Source: VAXT01 sp963850415 (GTDB lineage: Bacteria; Actinomycetota; Thermoleophilia; Gaiellales; Gaiellaceae). From it: DNA of 64,000 nt. The stretch is from assembly GCA_963850415.1 (NCBI GenBank), contig CAWKLE010000003.1, positions 496,001 through 560,000 on the forward strand, given 5' to 3'. How positions within the stretch are numbered: the stretch's first letter is position 1; the number at the start of each line of letters is the position of its first letter. Under the pieces are notes generated by a model. It saw only the letters and a program-made list of their open reading frames with translations. It was not told where the DNA came from and did no database searches. Position numbers and translations under genes: made by a program. Positions 7,943 through 15,510 of this stretch are shown piece after piece.

Positions 7943-9108
7943 CCCTGCGGGATGCGGGCCTCGAGCGCCTCGCCGAGCGCTTCGCGGACCGGCTCCAGCT
8001 CGATTCGGTCGAGCACGTCCTGGAAAAAGCCGCGCAGGATCAGGCGCTCCGCATCGGACCGCGTGAGCCCGCGCGCCATCGCGTAGAAGAGCTGGTCGCG
8101 GTCGACCTGGCTCACCGTCGCGCCGTGCGTGCAGCGGACGTCGTTGGCCTGGATCTCGAGGCCGGGGATCGAGTCGGCGTGCGCCTTCGGCGAGAGCAGG
8201 AGGTTCCGGTTCTCCTGGTACGCGTTCGTCTTCTGCGCCTCGGGCTCGACGCGGATCATCCCGCGCCAGACGGCGGTCGCCTCGTCGCGCAGCGCGCCCT
8301 TGAAGGCGAAGTCCGAGGTCGTGTTCGGCGCCTGGTGCTCCTGGAGCGTGTCGTAGTCAAGGTGCTGGTCGCCGTCCGCGAAGTACGCGCCCGTGACGCG
8401 GGACGTGGCGCCCTGGCCGGCGAGGTCGTTCTCGATCCGGATCTTGCCCTTCTTCGAGCCGAAGCCGCCGGCGACCCAGTCGAGCTCGGCGTCGCGCCCG
8501 ACGCGCGCGCGGTGCGAGGCGAAGTGCCACGTCTCGCGCGCGAGGTTCTGCAGCGAGACGTACTCGACCTTGGCCTCCTGGCCGACGAAGAGCTCGACGA
8601 CCGCGTTCGAGTAGCCCGCGAGCTCGGGGTCCGGAGAGGACAGGTCCTCGATGAGGCTGAACCGGCTCCCCGGCTCGGCGATCACGAGCAGCCGCCAGAA
8701 GAGCGCCTCTCCGTCCGGCGGGTTGGCGATGCGCACGTAGAGCGGCTGCTCGAGCACGAAGCCCTTCGGGACATGGACGAGCAGGCCGTGCTTCCACTGC
8801 GCTGCGTTCTGGGCCGCGAACTTCTCGTCCGCGCCGACGAGCTCGCCCAGCTGCGGGTGCGCCTCGTCGAGGAGCTCGAAGCGAATGCCGTCGGGCGCGC
8901 GCTCGATCTCGACGCCGCCTCCATCGACCGTGGCCAGTCCAGCCACGTCCATCTCCAACATTGTCCTGGGACCTGGTCCCGGGGCATGGCCGTTCTGGAC
9001 GAAGGCCTCCGGGTCGAAGCCCTTCAGGTCGGTGAACCGCCACGATTCGTCGGTCGTCGTCGGCATCGGGAGCGCCCGATAGCGCTCGAGGAGCTCGGCC
9101 CTGCTCAC
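7939..9108 (-). CDS. sufD: Fe-S cluster assembly protein SufD
   Basis: 389 aa from GTG 9108, overlapping the preceding VOC gene by 4 bp (GTGA). The SufB/SufD beta-helix core is clear, for example the C-terminal segment ending LFYAMARGLTRSDAERLILRGF and the motif DVRCTHGATV. SufD partners SufB and the ATPase SufC to build Fe-S clusters. Near the N-terminus residues HAPGPGPRTML are encoded by a palindromic repeat (8963-8985) that also occurs between genes elsewhere, so this segment looks like an in-frame insertion. sufS does not follow directly; it is about 7.7 kb away. Confidence 0.9.
   Translation of the reverse strand: MSRAELLERYRALPMPTTTDESWRFTDLKGFDPEAFVQNGHAPGPGPRTMLEMDVAGLATVDGGGVEIERAPDGIRFELLDEAHPQLGELVGADEKFAAQNAAQWKHGLLVHVPKGFVLEQPLYVRIANPPDGEALFWRLLVIAEPGSRFSLIEDLSSPDPELAGYSNAVVELFVGQEAKVEYVSLQNLARETWHFASHRARVGRDAELDWVAGGFGSKKGKIRIENDLAGQGATSRVTGAYFADGDQHLDYDTLQEHQAPNTTSDFAFKGALRDEATAVWRGMIRVEPEAQKTNAYQENRNLLLSPKAHADSIPGLEIQANDVRCTHGATVSQVDRDQLFYAMARGLTRSDAERLILRGFFQDVLDRIELEPVREALGEALEARIPQG
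8963..8985. repeat. GGGACC-T-GGTCCC palindromic element inside sufD
   Basis: The core GGGACCTGGTCCC (8968-8980) is a perfect palindrome around one T; the outer arms match imperfectly. Two more copies lie back to back at 35683-35745 between rmlB and rmlD. Here the element is read in frame and encodes a Pro/Gly-rich peptide in sufD. Confidence 0.7.
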
Positions 9109-9491
9109 GGAGCCGTGCCGTCGGGATAGGACGCGTAGCGGTGGTGGAGCATGATCCCGTTGCCGTCAGGGTCGGTGAAGGAGGCGCCGTTGCACGCGCC
9201 GGAGTCCCAGATGTCGCCGCACTCGACGCCGGCCGCCTCGAGCTTCTGCTTCGCAGCCTCGACGTCAGGAACGCGCAGCGCGATCGAGCCGTGTGGGAGC
9301 GGAGCAAACTCGAGGCCGTGGCCCTCGGCGGAGACGAGCGCGAGCGTCACGTTGCCCGTCTCGAACTCGATCCAGTCGTGCTGTGAGTTCGGATTCTTCT
9401 CAAGCTCGAGAACGTCGCCGTAGAACGCCTCCGCCCGCGCGACGTCGTTCGTCGGCACGGCGATGTAGTCGACCCGCTGCGCGTCGATCAC
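9105..9491 (-). CDS. VOC-superfamily (glyoxalase-like) protein
   Basis: 128 aa, GTG start at 9491 overlapping the previous VOC stop (GTGA), and overlapping sufD at its end. It shows one VOC fold: DYIAVPTNDVARAEAFY at the start, an FETGNVTLAL strand, and FTDPDGNGIMLHHRY at the end. It resembles the adjacent VOC protein, so the pair may come from duplication and may form a heterodimer. VOC proteins use divalent metals for varied reactions; the substrate cannot be predicted. Its place inside an overlapping suf operon is unusual. Confidence 0.8.
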   Translation of the reverse strand: MIDAQRVDYIAVPTNDVARAEAFYGDVLELEKNPNSQHDWIEFETGNVTLALVSAEGHGLEFAPLPHGSIALRVPDVEAAKQKLEAAGVECGDIWDSGACNGASFTDPDGNGIMLHHRYASYPDGTAP

Positions 9492-9847
9492 GGTGCGTAC
9501 CGTCGGTGGAGCATCAGCGCATTGCCCTCGGTGTCCTGGAAGAACGCCATGTGGCAGACACCGGTGTCTCGGATCTCGCCGAAGAACTCGACGCCGGCCT
9601 CCTCGAGCTGCGCGCGCTCGGCCGCCACGTCCGGGACGCGCAGCGCGATGTGCGCCGTGTGAGGCGCGAATGCCTGCCCGAACCGGGTCGGGTCGACGAG
9701 GTAGAGGGACACGTTGCCGGTCTCGAACTCCGGCCAGCCCTCGTCGAGGTTCGGGCTGTGCAGGCCAAGCGTCTCGCTGTAGAACCGCTTCGCCCGCTCC
9801 ATGTCCTGCACCGGCACGGACATGAAGTCCGTCCGTTCGATCGTCAA
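9488..9847 (-). CDS. VOC-superfamily (glyoxalase-like) protein
   Basis: 119 aa. I chose TTG 9847, whose codon overlaps the sufB stop (TTGA), giving MTIERTDFMSVPVQDMERA; a longer frame would run inside sufB. A single VOC module carries MSVPVQDMERAKRFY, FETGNVSLYL and FFQDTEGNALMLHRRY. The tight overlaps on both sides (sufB and the second VOC gene) imply co-translation with the suf genes. Catalytic role unknown. Confidence 0.75.
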   Translation of the reverse strand: MTIERTDFMSVPVQDMERAKRFYSETLGLHSPNLDEGWPEFETGNVSLYLVDPTRFGQAFAPHTAHIALRVPDVAAERAQLEEAGVEFFGEIRDTGVCHMAFFQDTEGNALMLHRRYAP

Positions 9848-11256
9848 CCGACGGAACCTTCCATCTGCAGCTGGATCAAGCGGTTCATCTCGACCGCGTA
9901 CTCGAGCGGCAGCTCCTTCGTGATCGGCTCCACGAACCCGGAGACGACCATCGCCGACGCCTCGGCCTCCGAGAGGCCGCGCGACATCAGGTAGAAGAGC
10001 TGCTCCTCGCCGATCTTCGAGACCGTCGCCTCGTGGCCGATGTCCACGTCGGACTCGTCGATCCGGATGTACGGATACGTGTCCGAGCGCGAGTCCTCGT
10101 CGAGGATCAGCGCGTCGCAGACGACCTTCGACTTCGAGCCGACCGCGCCCTTCGCCACCTCGAGCAACCCGCGGTACGACGCGCGCCCGCCGTTCTTCGA
10201 GATCGACTTCGACGTGATGATCGAGGACGTGTGCGGCGCGTAGTGGACGGCCTTGCCGCCCGCGTCGAGATGCTGGTCCTTGCCGCCGAACGCGATCGAG
10301 AGCACCTCGCCGTGGGCGCCCTCGCCCATCAGCCAGATCGCCGGGTACTTCATCGTCAGCTTCGAGCCGAGATTCGCGTCGACCCACTCCATCGTCGCGT
10401 TCTCGTACGCCACCGCGCGCTTCGTGACCAGGTTGTAGACGTTGTTCGACCAGTTCTGGATCGTCGTGTAGCGGCAGCGCGCGCCCGGCTTGACGATGAT
10501 CTCGACGACCGCCGAGTGCAGCGAGTCCGACGAGTAGACAGGCGCCGTACAGCCCTCGACGTAGTGCACGTATGCGCCCTCGTCGACGATGATCAGCGTG
10601 CGCTCGAACTGGCCCATGTTCTCGGCGTTGATCCGGAAGTAGGCCTGGAGCGGCATCTCGACTTTGACGCCCGGAGGCACGTAGATGAACGAGCCGCCCG
10701 ACCAGACGGCCGAGTTCAGCGCGGCGAACTTGTTGTCGTTCTGCGGGATGATCTTCCCGAAGTACTCCTTGACGAGCTCCTCGTGCTCGCGCAGGCCGGA
10801 GTCCATGTCGAGGAAGAGCACGCCCTGGTCCTCGAGCTCCTCCTTGAGCTTGTGGTAGACGACCTCGGACTCGTACTGGGCGCCGACGCCGGCGAGGTAC
10901 TTCTTCTCCGCCTCGGGGATCCCGAGCTTGTCCCAGGTGTTCTTGATGTCCGGGGGCAGGTCTTCCCAGGAGTTCGCCTGGTTCTCGGTCGGGCGGATGT
11001 AATAGAAGATGTTGTCGAAGTCGATCCCGGTCAGGTCGCCGCCCCACTCGGGCAACGGCCGGGCCAGGAAGTACTCGAGCGACTTGAGCCGGAACTTGCG
11101 CATCCACTCCGGCTCGTTCTTGTGCTCCGAGATCGCAGCTACGAGCTCGGCGGACAGTCCGCGGCCCGACTTGAAGAAGTAGTCCTCGGGATCGTGGAAT
11201 CCGTACTTGTACTCGTTACCTATGCCGGCGACAACTTCGGTTTCCGTGAGGGCCAC
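9844..11256 (-). CDS. sufB: Fe-S cluster assembly protein SufB
   Basis: 470 aa, the usual SufB length. Features include YKYGFHDPEDYFF near the N-terminus, the scaffold segments VEGCTAPVYSSDSLHSAVVE and YTTIQNWSNNVYNLVTKR, and the C-terminal DIGHEATVSKIGEEQLFYLM typical of SufB. With SufC and SufD it forms the SufBC2D scaffold that assembles Fe-S clusters in the cytoplasm. It starts 1 nt after sufC and its stop is shared with a TTG-starting VOC gene. Confidence 0.95.
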   Translation of the reverse strand: MALTETEVVAGIGNEYKYGFHDPEDYFFKSGRGLSAELVAAISEHKNEPEWMRKFRLKSLEYFLARPLPEWGGDLTGIDFDNIFYYIRPTENQANSWEDLPPDIKNTWDKLGIPEAEKKYLAGVGAQYESEVVYHKLKEELEDQGVLFLDMDSGLREHEELVKEYFGKIIPQNDNKFAALNSAVWSGGSFIYVPPGVKVEMPLQAYFRINAENMGQFERTLIIVDEGAYVHYVEGCTAPVYSSDSLHSAVVEIIVKPGARCRYTTIQNWSNNVYNLVTKRAVAYENATMEWVDANLGSKLTMKYPAIWLMGEGAHGEVLSIAFGGKDQHLDAGGKAVHYAPHTSSIITSKSISKNGGRASYRGLLEVAKGAVGSKSKVVCDALILDEDSRSDTYPYIRIDESDVDIGHEATVSKIGEEQLFYLMSRGLSEAEASAMVVSGFVEPITKELPLEYAVEMNRLIQLQMEGSVG

Positions 11257-12030
11257 TTAGGCCTCAGCTCCTTCCGGGAGGAATGCTTCGTAGCCTTCCG
11301 CCTCGAGCTTGTGTGCGAGCTCCGGCCCGCCTTCCTCAACGATACGTCCGTCGACGAAGACGTGCACGAAATCTGGCTTGACGTGGTTCAGGATCCGCTG
11401 GTAGTGGGTGATCACGAGCGCGCCGGTCTCCGGGCCGACCAGCTCGCGCACTCCTTGCGCGACGATCCGCAGCGCGTCGATGTCGAGGCCGGAGTCGGTC
11501 TCGTCGAGCACCGCGATGCGCGGCTTCAGCATCGCCATCTGCAGGATCTCGACACGCTTCTTCTCACCGCCCGAAAAGCCGTCGTTGAGGTACCGCTGGG
11601 CGAGCTCCCGCGGGATCTTCAGGTTCTCCATCGCGCCGAGCATCTCCTGGCGGAACTCGGAGATCGGGATCGGATCGTCCTCGCCGCCCGCGCGCGCCTT
11701 GCGGATCGCGTTGATCGCCGAGCGCAGGAAGCTCGTCACGGTCACGCCAGGGATCGCATGCGGGTACTGGAACGCGAGGAAGAGCCCAGCCTGCGCTCGC
11801 TCGTCGGCGCCCATGTCGGAGATGTCCTGCCCGTCGAAGAGCGCCTCGCCGCCGGTGATCTCGTAGGCCGGGTGGCCCATCAGCGCATAGGCGAGCGACG
11901 ACTTGCCCGAGCCGTTCGGGCCCATCAGCGCGTGGATCTCGCCCGGGCTCACGGACAGGTCGACGCCCTTGACGATCTCGGTGCCGTCCTCGAGCGAGAC
12001 ACGCAGGTCTCTCAGTTCCAGCAGTGCCAC
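11257..12030 (-). CDS. sufC: Fe-S cluster assembly ATPase SufC
   Basis: 257 aa ABC-type ATPase. Walker A GPNGSGKS lies near residue 37, the signature is FSGGEKKR, and Walker B RIAVLDETDSGLD follows, with a later H-switch in ALVITHYQRIL. These match SufC, which powers the SufBC2D scaffold. The start is GTG 12030, first gene of the suf transcript on the minus strand. A TACGAT -10 candidate lies about 50 nt upstream, with an AAAACCC/GGGTTTT inverted repeat in the leader that could be a regulatory site. Confidence 0.95.
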   Translation of the reverse strand: MALLELRDLRVSLEDGTEIVKGVDLSVSPGEIHALMGPNGSGKSSLAYALMGHPAYEITGGEALFDGQDISDMGADERAQAGLFLAFQYPHAIPGVTVTSFLRSAINAIRKARAGGEDDPIPISEFRQEMLGAMENLKIPRELAQRYLNDGFSGGEKKRVEILQMAMLKPRIAVLDETDSGLDIDALRIVAQGVRELVGPETGALVITHYQRILNHVKPDFVHVFVDGRIVEEGGPELAHKLEAEGYEAFLPEGAEA

Positions 12031-12042
12031 TTTGTGCGGTCC

Positions 12043-12067
12043 AAAACCCTTTCCCGAAGCGGGTTTT
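12043..12067. repeat. Inverted repeat in the sufC leader
   Basis: AAAACCC (12043-12049) and GGGTTTT (12061-12067) flank an 11-nt loop between the sufC promoter and the sufC start. It could be a repressor operator or RNA hairpin; nothing in the window identifies a regulator. Confidence 0.45.
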
Positions 12068-12083
12068 CGCTTCGCTTCGTGTC

Positions 12084-12089
12084 ATCGTA
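12084..12089 (-). promoter_or_regulatory. Candidate -10 element for the sufC operon (TACGAT)
   Basis: TACGAT on the minus strand, the same hexamer as upstream of sufS. It would give a leader of about 45-50 nt before sufC that contains the inverted repeat. Confidence 0.4.
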
Positions 12090-12118
12090 GCTAACCCTTT
12101 CGCGACCGCCGACAGTGC

Positions 12119-12124
12119 TACCCT
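12119..12124 (+). promoter_or_regulatory. -10 element of tatA (TACCCT), leaderless
   Basis: TACCCT is followed by 6 nt and then the tatA ATG at 12131. There is no Shine-Dalgarno sequence, so the transcript probably starts at or next to the start codon. Confidence 0.5.
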
Positions 12125-12130
12125 TGCCCC

Positions 12131-12364
12131 ATGCCCGGAAACATCGGTTGGCAGGGCGCGATCATCATCCTGATCGTCCTGCTCGTGGTCTTCGGGCCGA
12201 AGCGGCTTCCCGAGATGGGGCGCTCCCTCGGTCGGGGAATGCGCGAGTTCAAGGACTCGGTCACCGGCAAGGACGATGACGACGAGCCGCGCGAACTGCC
12301 GCCGGCCGCCGACGACGAGCCCGTGGCCGGGCCCCCGCCGCGCGAACGCGACTCAGTCTCCTAG
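12131..12364 (+). CDS. tatA: Sec-independent translocase TatA
   Basis: 77 aa. A single N-terminal membrane helix follows MPGNIGWQGAIIILIVLLVV. Next is the hinge FGPKRLPEMGRSLGRGMREF of the TatA/TatE family, an amphipathic helix, and an acidic tail. TatA oligomers form the pore for folded twin-arginine substrates. tatC follows 3 nt after the stop, forming a tatAC unit. No tatB is seen, as expected for minimal Tat systems. Confidence 0.92.
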   Translation: MPGNIGWQGAIIILIVLLVVFGPKRLPEMGRSLGRGMREFKDSVTGKDDDDEPRELPPAADDEPVAGPPPRERDSVS

Positions 12365-12367
12365 CTC

Positions 12368-13327
12368 ATGACCAGACTGCCGCGGCGCCTCGCTCACGGT
12401 GAGGAAGCGTCGCTCGTCGAGCATCTCGAGGAGCTGCGGACACGCCTGATCATCTCGCTGGGCGCGGTCGTGGTGCTGTTCATCCTCACGTACGCCTTCC
12501 GCGACACGATCATCGGCTGGCTCTCGAAGCCGCTTCCGGAAGGCACGAAGCCGATCACGCTCAGCCCGACCGAGCCGTTCACGACCTCGTTCAACGTCGC
12601 GTTCTATGCGGCGATCGCGCTCGCGATACCTGTGCTCGTCTGGCAGTTCTGGGCGTTCCTCGCACCGGCTTTCGACGACCGCCACCAGAAGACCGTCGTC
12701 AAGCTCGTGATCGTCGCGACCGTGCTCCTCGCTCTCGGGATGGCCTTCGCCTACTGGGTCGTGCTCCCGACGGCGATCCCGTTCCTGCTCAACTTCGACT
12801 CCGGCCTCTACAACGCGCAGGTGCGCGCGAAGGACTACTACTCGTTCGCGATCGTCACGATCCTCGCGTGCGGGATCCTCTTCGAGCTGCCGATCTTCAT
12901 CCTCGGGCTCGTGCGGCTCGGGATCCTCTCGGCCGGGCACCTGCGCAGCAACCGGCGGATCGGGGTCGGGATCTGCATCGTCATCGTCGTCCTGCTCCCG
13001 GGCGTCGACTTCGTCTCGATGGGGCTCCAGATGATCCCGGTGCTCCTGCTGTTCGAAGGCTCGATCTGGGCGGCGGTCTTCTTCGAGAAGCGCTGGGCGG
13101 CACAGAGGCGTGCTGCCGGGCGAGCCGCTGACCGGCACCGGCGAGAGCTGCTTGATGTACCCCGAAGATCGAGCTGCACGTCCACCTCGAGGGGACGGTC
13201 CGGCCGGCAACCCTGCTCGAGATCGCGCGGCGCAACGACTATGCGCTGCCGGGGGACACCGTCGAAGGCCTTGCCTCGCTCTACGAGTACCGGGACTTCG
13301 AGCAGTTCATCGAGGTCTGGATCCTGA
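12368..13327 (+). CDS. tatC: Sec-independent translocase TatC (3' end overrun)
   Basis: The first ~250 residues are a complete TatC: EEASLVEHLEELRTRLI at the N-terminus, then six hydrophobic helices and the conserved loop around TEPFTTSF. The natural end should be near EKRWAAQRRA (about 13120). In the given sequence the frame runs on for about 65 Arg/Ser-rich residues to a stop at 13327, deep inside the adenosine deaminase gene. That tail is out-of-frame translation, so I suspect an indel near the junction. TatC is the substrate-recognition component of the Tat translocase. Confidence 0.85.
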   Translation: MTRLPRRLAHGEEASLVEHLEELRTRLIISLGAVVVLFILTYAFRDTIIGWLSKPLPEGTKPITLSPTEPFTTSFNVAFYAAIALAIPVLVWQFWAFLAPAFDDRHQKTVVKLVIVATVLLALGMAFAYWVVLPTAIPFLLNFDSGLYNAQVRAKDYYSFAIVTILACGILFELPIFILGLVRLGILSAGHLRSNRRIGVGICIVIVVLLPGVDFVSMGLQMIPVLLLFEGSIWAAVFFEKRWAAQRRAAGRAADRHRRELLDVPRRSSCTSTSRGRSGRQPCSRSRGATTMRCRGTPSKALPRSTSTGTSSSSSRSGS

Positions 13328-14154
13328 CCACGAACGCGCTGCAGACCGCGGAGGACTTCCGGCAGGTGGTGGTCGACTACGCGGCGGAGGCCGCCGCGCA
13401 CGGTGCCGTCTACCTCGAGGGGATCTTCTCGCCCGCGGAGCGCGTCGCGCGTGGCGTGGACTGGGACGAGATCTTCGCCGGCTACTGCGACGGCGCGCAG
13501 GAGGCCGAGGAGCTGCACGGGGTGACGGTTCGCCTGACGCCCGACATCTACCGGGGAGCGACCGGCGAGGCGGCCGAGAACGTCGTCCGCTACTCGTCCG
13601 CCTACCGCGAGCGCGGCGTCGTCGGAGTCGGGCTGGGCGGGCTCGAGGCGCAGTTTCCGCCGGAGCCGTACGCGCCCGTCTTCGAGCTGGCGAAGTCCGA
13701 GGGGCTGGGCTCCGTGCCGCACGCGGGCGAGGTCGCCGGCCCGACGTCGATTCGCGGCGCGCTGGACGCGCTGCACGCCGATCGCATCAGGCACGGAATC
13801 CGCGCCGTCGAGGATCCGGAGCTCCTCGCCGAGCTCGCGGAGCGGCGGATCGTCCTCGACGTCTCGCCCGTGTCGAACGTCCGCACGGGGGCAGTCGGCT
13901 CGCTCGCCGAGCACCCGCTGCCGAAGCTCGTCGAGGCCGGAGTCCTGTGCTCGATCTCGACGGACGACCCTGCGATGTTCGACACGGACCTGACCCGCGA
14001 CTACGACGCAGCCCGCTCGCTCGGGGTCGACGCCCGCGCCGCGTTCGATGCGGGACTGGCCGGCGCGCTCTGCGACGAGCCGACGCGGGACCGTCTCCGC
14101 GAGCTCGGGAACGGCTTCGAGTGGGCGCAAGTGCCCGAAGCCGAGCTAGTCTAG
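13155..14154 (+). CDS. Adenosine deaminase-family enzyme with a frameshifted start
   Basis: The coding frame for KIELHVHLEGTVRP (metal-binding HxH) through HAGE and STDDP is intact from 13162 to 14154, so this is an adenosine/AMP deaminase-family metal hydrolase of about 330 aa. That frame has no start codon before GTG 13366, which would delete the HxH motif, and there is a TGA at 13153. ATG 13155 is one base out of frame: removing one C of the CCCC run at 13160-13163 gives MYPKIELHVH. This is either a sequencing/assembly error or a real disruption. It follows tatC. Confidence 0.75.
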
Positions 14155-14158
14155 GAGC

Positions 14159-15019
14159 ATGGCCCGATCCGGAGCACGCCGCGGTAGCCAGACCCCTGTG
14201 CGGAAAGCGCCGCGGCCGCGCGAGCGTACGCGGTCCACACCGACTCGCTCCGAGTACAGCGCGGTCGAAGGGGACATGTTCTTCCCGAAGCTGCGAAGTC
14301 AGGCGAAATGGATGTTCGTCTTCCTTGCGCTGACGTTCGCCATCGGTTTCGTCGGGTTCGGAGTCGGGGCGAGCGGCAGCGGCCTCAATCAGCTGTGGGA
14401 AAACCTCGGCGTCGGCGGCTCGAGCGGGCCGTCGGTCAGCGACGCGCAGAAGAAGATCAACAAGGGCGACCTCGTCGCGTACAAGGAGCTGGCGGACGCC
14501 TATCGCCAGGACGGCAACCTCGACCAGGCGATCGCCGCCGGCGAGCAGTATCTGAGGGCTCGGCCGAAGGATTACGAGTACATGCGCACGGTGGCGAGCG
14601 ACTACGAGAGCCGGGCGGGGCAGCAGCGCGACCAGGCGACCGCGATCCAGGATCAGGTGACCTCGAGCACAGGCGGCTCGACGTTCGCGCCTCCCGGGAG
14701 CACACCGCTCGGACGCGCGCTCGCACCGGGCAGAATCGACCAGGAGCTGACGACTGCGGCCAACCAGCAGCTGACCCAGCTCTACTCGGGCCTCCAGGGC
14801 TCGTATGCGCGCGCGACGACGCTCTACCAACAGCTGGCCGCGAACTCGCCGAACGACGTGCTGCTCCAGCTCCTGCTCGCGAACGACGCCTACCAGTCGC
14901 GGAACAACCCGGTCGCGCTCAAGGCGTACCGCCGCGTGATCAAGCTCGCGCCCGGCAGCAACGAGGCCGCGCAGGCGCGCCAGCAGATCCAGTTCCTGAA
15001 GTCTCAGCCGTCGGGCTAG
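14159..15019 (+). CDS. Membrane-anchored TPR-like protein
   Basis: 286 aa. A basic N-terminus of about 55 residues precedes one membrane helix (KWMFVFLALTFAIGFVGFGV). Then come a Gly/Ser linker and helical repeats resembling TPR units: DLVAYKELADAYRQDGNLDQ and later NDAYQSRNNPVALKAYRRVI. The fold suggests protein-protein interaction at the membrane. An AGGAG Shine-Dalgarno sequence sits directly before ATG 14159. Function unknown. Confidence 0.7.
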   Translation: MARSGARRGSQTPVRKAPRPRERTRSTPTRSEYSAVEGDMFFPKLRSQAKWMFVFLALTFAIGFVGFGVGASGSGLNQLWENLGVGGSSGPSVSDAQKKINKGDLVAYKELADAYRQDGNLDQAIAAGEQYLRARPKDYEYMRTVASDYESRAGQQRDQATAIQDQVTSSTGGSTFAPPGSTPLGRALAPGRIDQELTTAANQQLTQLYSGLQGSYARATTLYQQLAANSPNDVLLQLLLANDAYQSRNNPVALKAYRRVIKLAPGSNEAAQARQQIQFLKSQPSG

Positions 15020-15124
15020 TCGGGTTAGAGCCTGAGTGGAGAGGTTCACGCGGGTCGACCGGTCGGTTCAGACCGACGCCGAGCAGAGCCCGGCATCCTG
15101 AGGACGGCACCGCAAGCGATGCCT

Positions 15125-15147
15125 TAGACTCTCGCGCGGTGGAGGGG
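15125..15147 (+). promoter_or_regulatory. -10 (TAGACT) and Shine-Dalgarno of the STAS gene
   Basis: TAGACT at 15125-15130 is followed by GGAGGGG at 15141-15147, two bases before ATG 15150. This transcript has a short leader with a ribosome site, in contrast to the leaderless starts nearby. Confidence 0.45.
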
Positions 15148-15149
15148 CG

Positions 15150-15509
15150 ATGAACTTCGACGTGCAGACAGAGAAGGTCGACGACTCGACCTACGTGATC
15201 GCGCTCTCCGGCGAGGTCGATCTCTACACCGCGCCCGAGTTCAAGCAGCAGCTGCTCGAAGTGATCGCGAACGGCGGGAAGGATGTCGTCGTCGACTTCA
15301 CGAAGACGACGTTCATCGACTCGACGACGCTCGGCGTCCTCGTCGGCGGAGTCAAGCGGCTCCGCGCCCAGGACGGCCGGCTCTCACTCGTGTGCAGTGA
15401 CCGCAACATCACAAAGATCTTCGAGATCACCGGGCTCGACCGCGTCTTCACGATCTATCCGACTCGCGACGAGGCGCTGGGCAGGACCGGCGCCTCCGCA
15501 CAGTCCTGA
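15150..15509 (+). CDS. STAS-domain anti-anti-sigma factor
   Basis: 119 aa, a single STAS domain. The motif DFTKTTFIDSTTLGVLVGGV contains the Ser that partner kinases phosphorylate in SpoIIAA-like proteins. The expected role is to release a sigma factor by binding an anti-sigma kinase, but no such kinase lies next to it. The downstream cytochrome gene starts at TTG 15511, one base after the stop, so they are likely co-transcribed. Confidence 0.88.
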   Translation: MNFDVQTEKVDDSTYVIALSGEVDLYTAPEFKQQLLEVIANGGKDVVVDFTKTTFIDSTTLGVLVGGVKRLRAQDGRLSLVCSDRNITKIFEITGLDRVFTIYPTRDEALGRTGASAQS

Positions 15510-15510
15510 A

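Noticed and set aside
10033..12090. Long plus-strand open frame opposite sufB/sufC
   Set aside because: Antisense shadow of clear suf genes, rich in Arg/Val/Asp and without any domain signature.
13110..14333. Long plus-strand frame through the adenosine deaminase
   Set aside because: Arg/Gly/Pro-rich and out of frame with the deaminase motifs; useful only as evidence of the frameshift near 13160.
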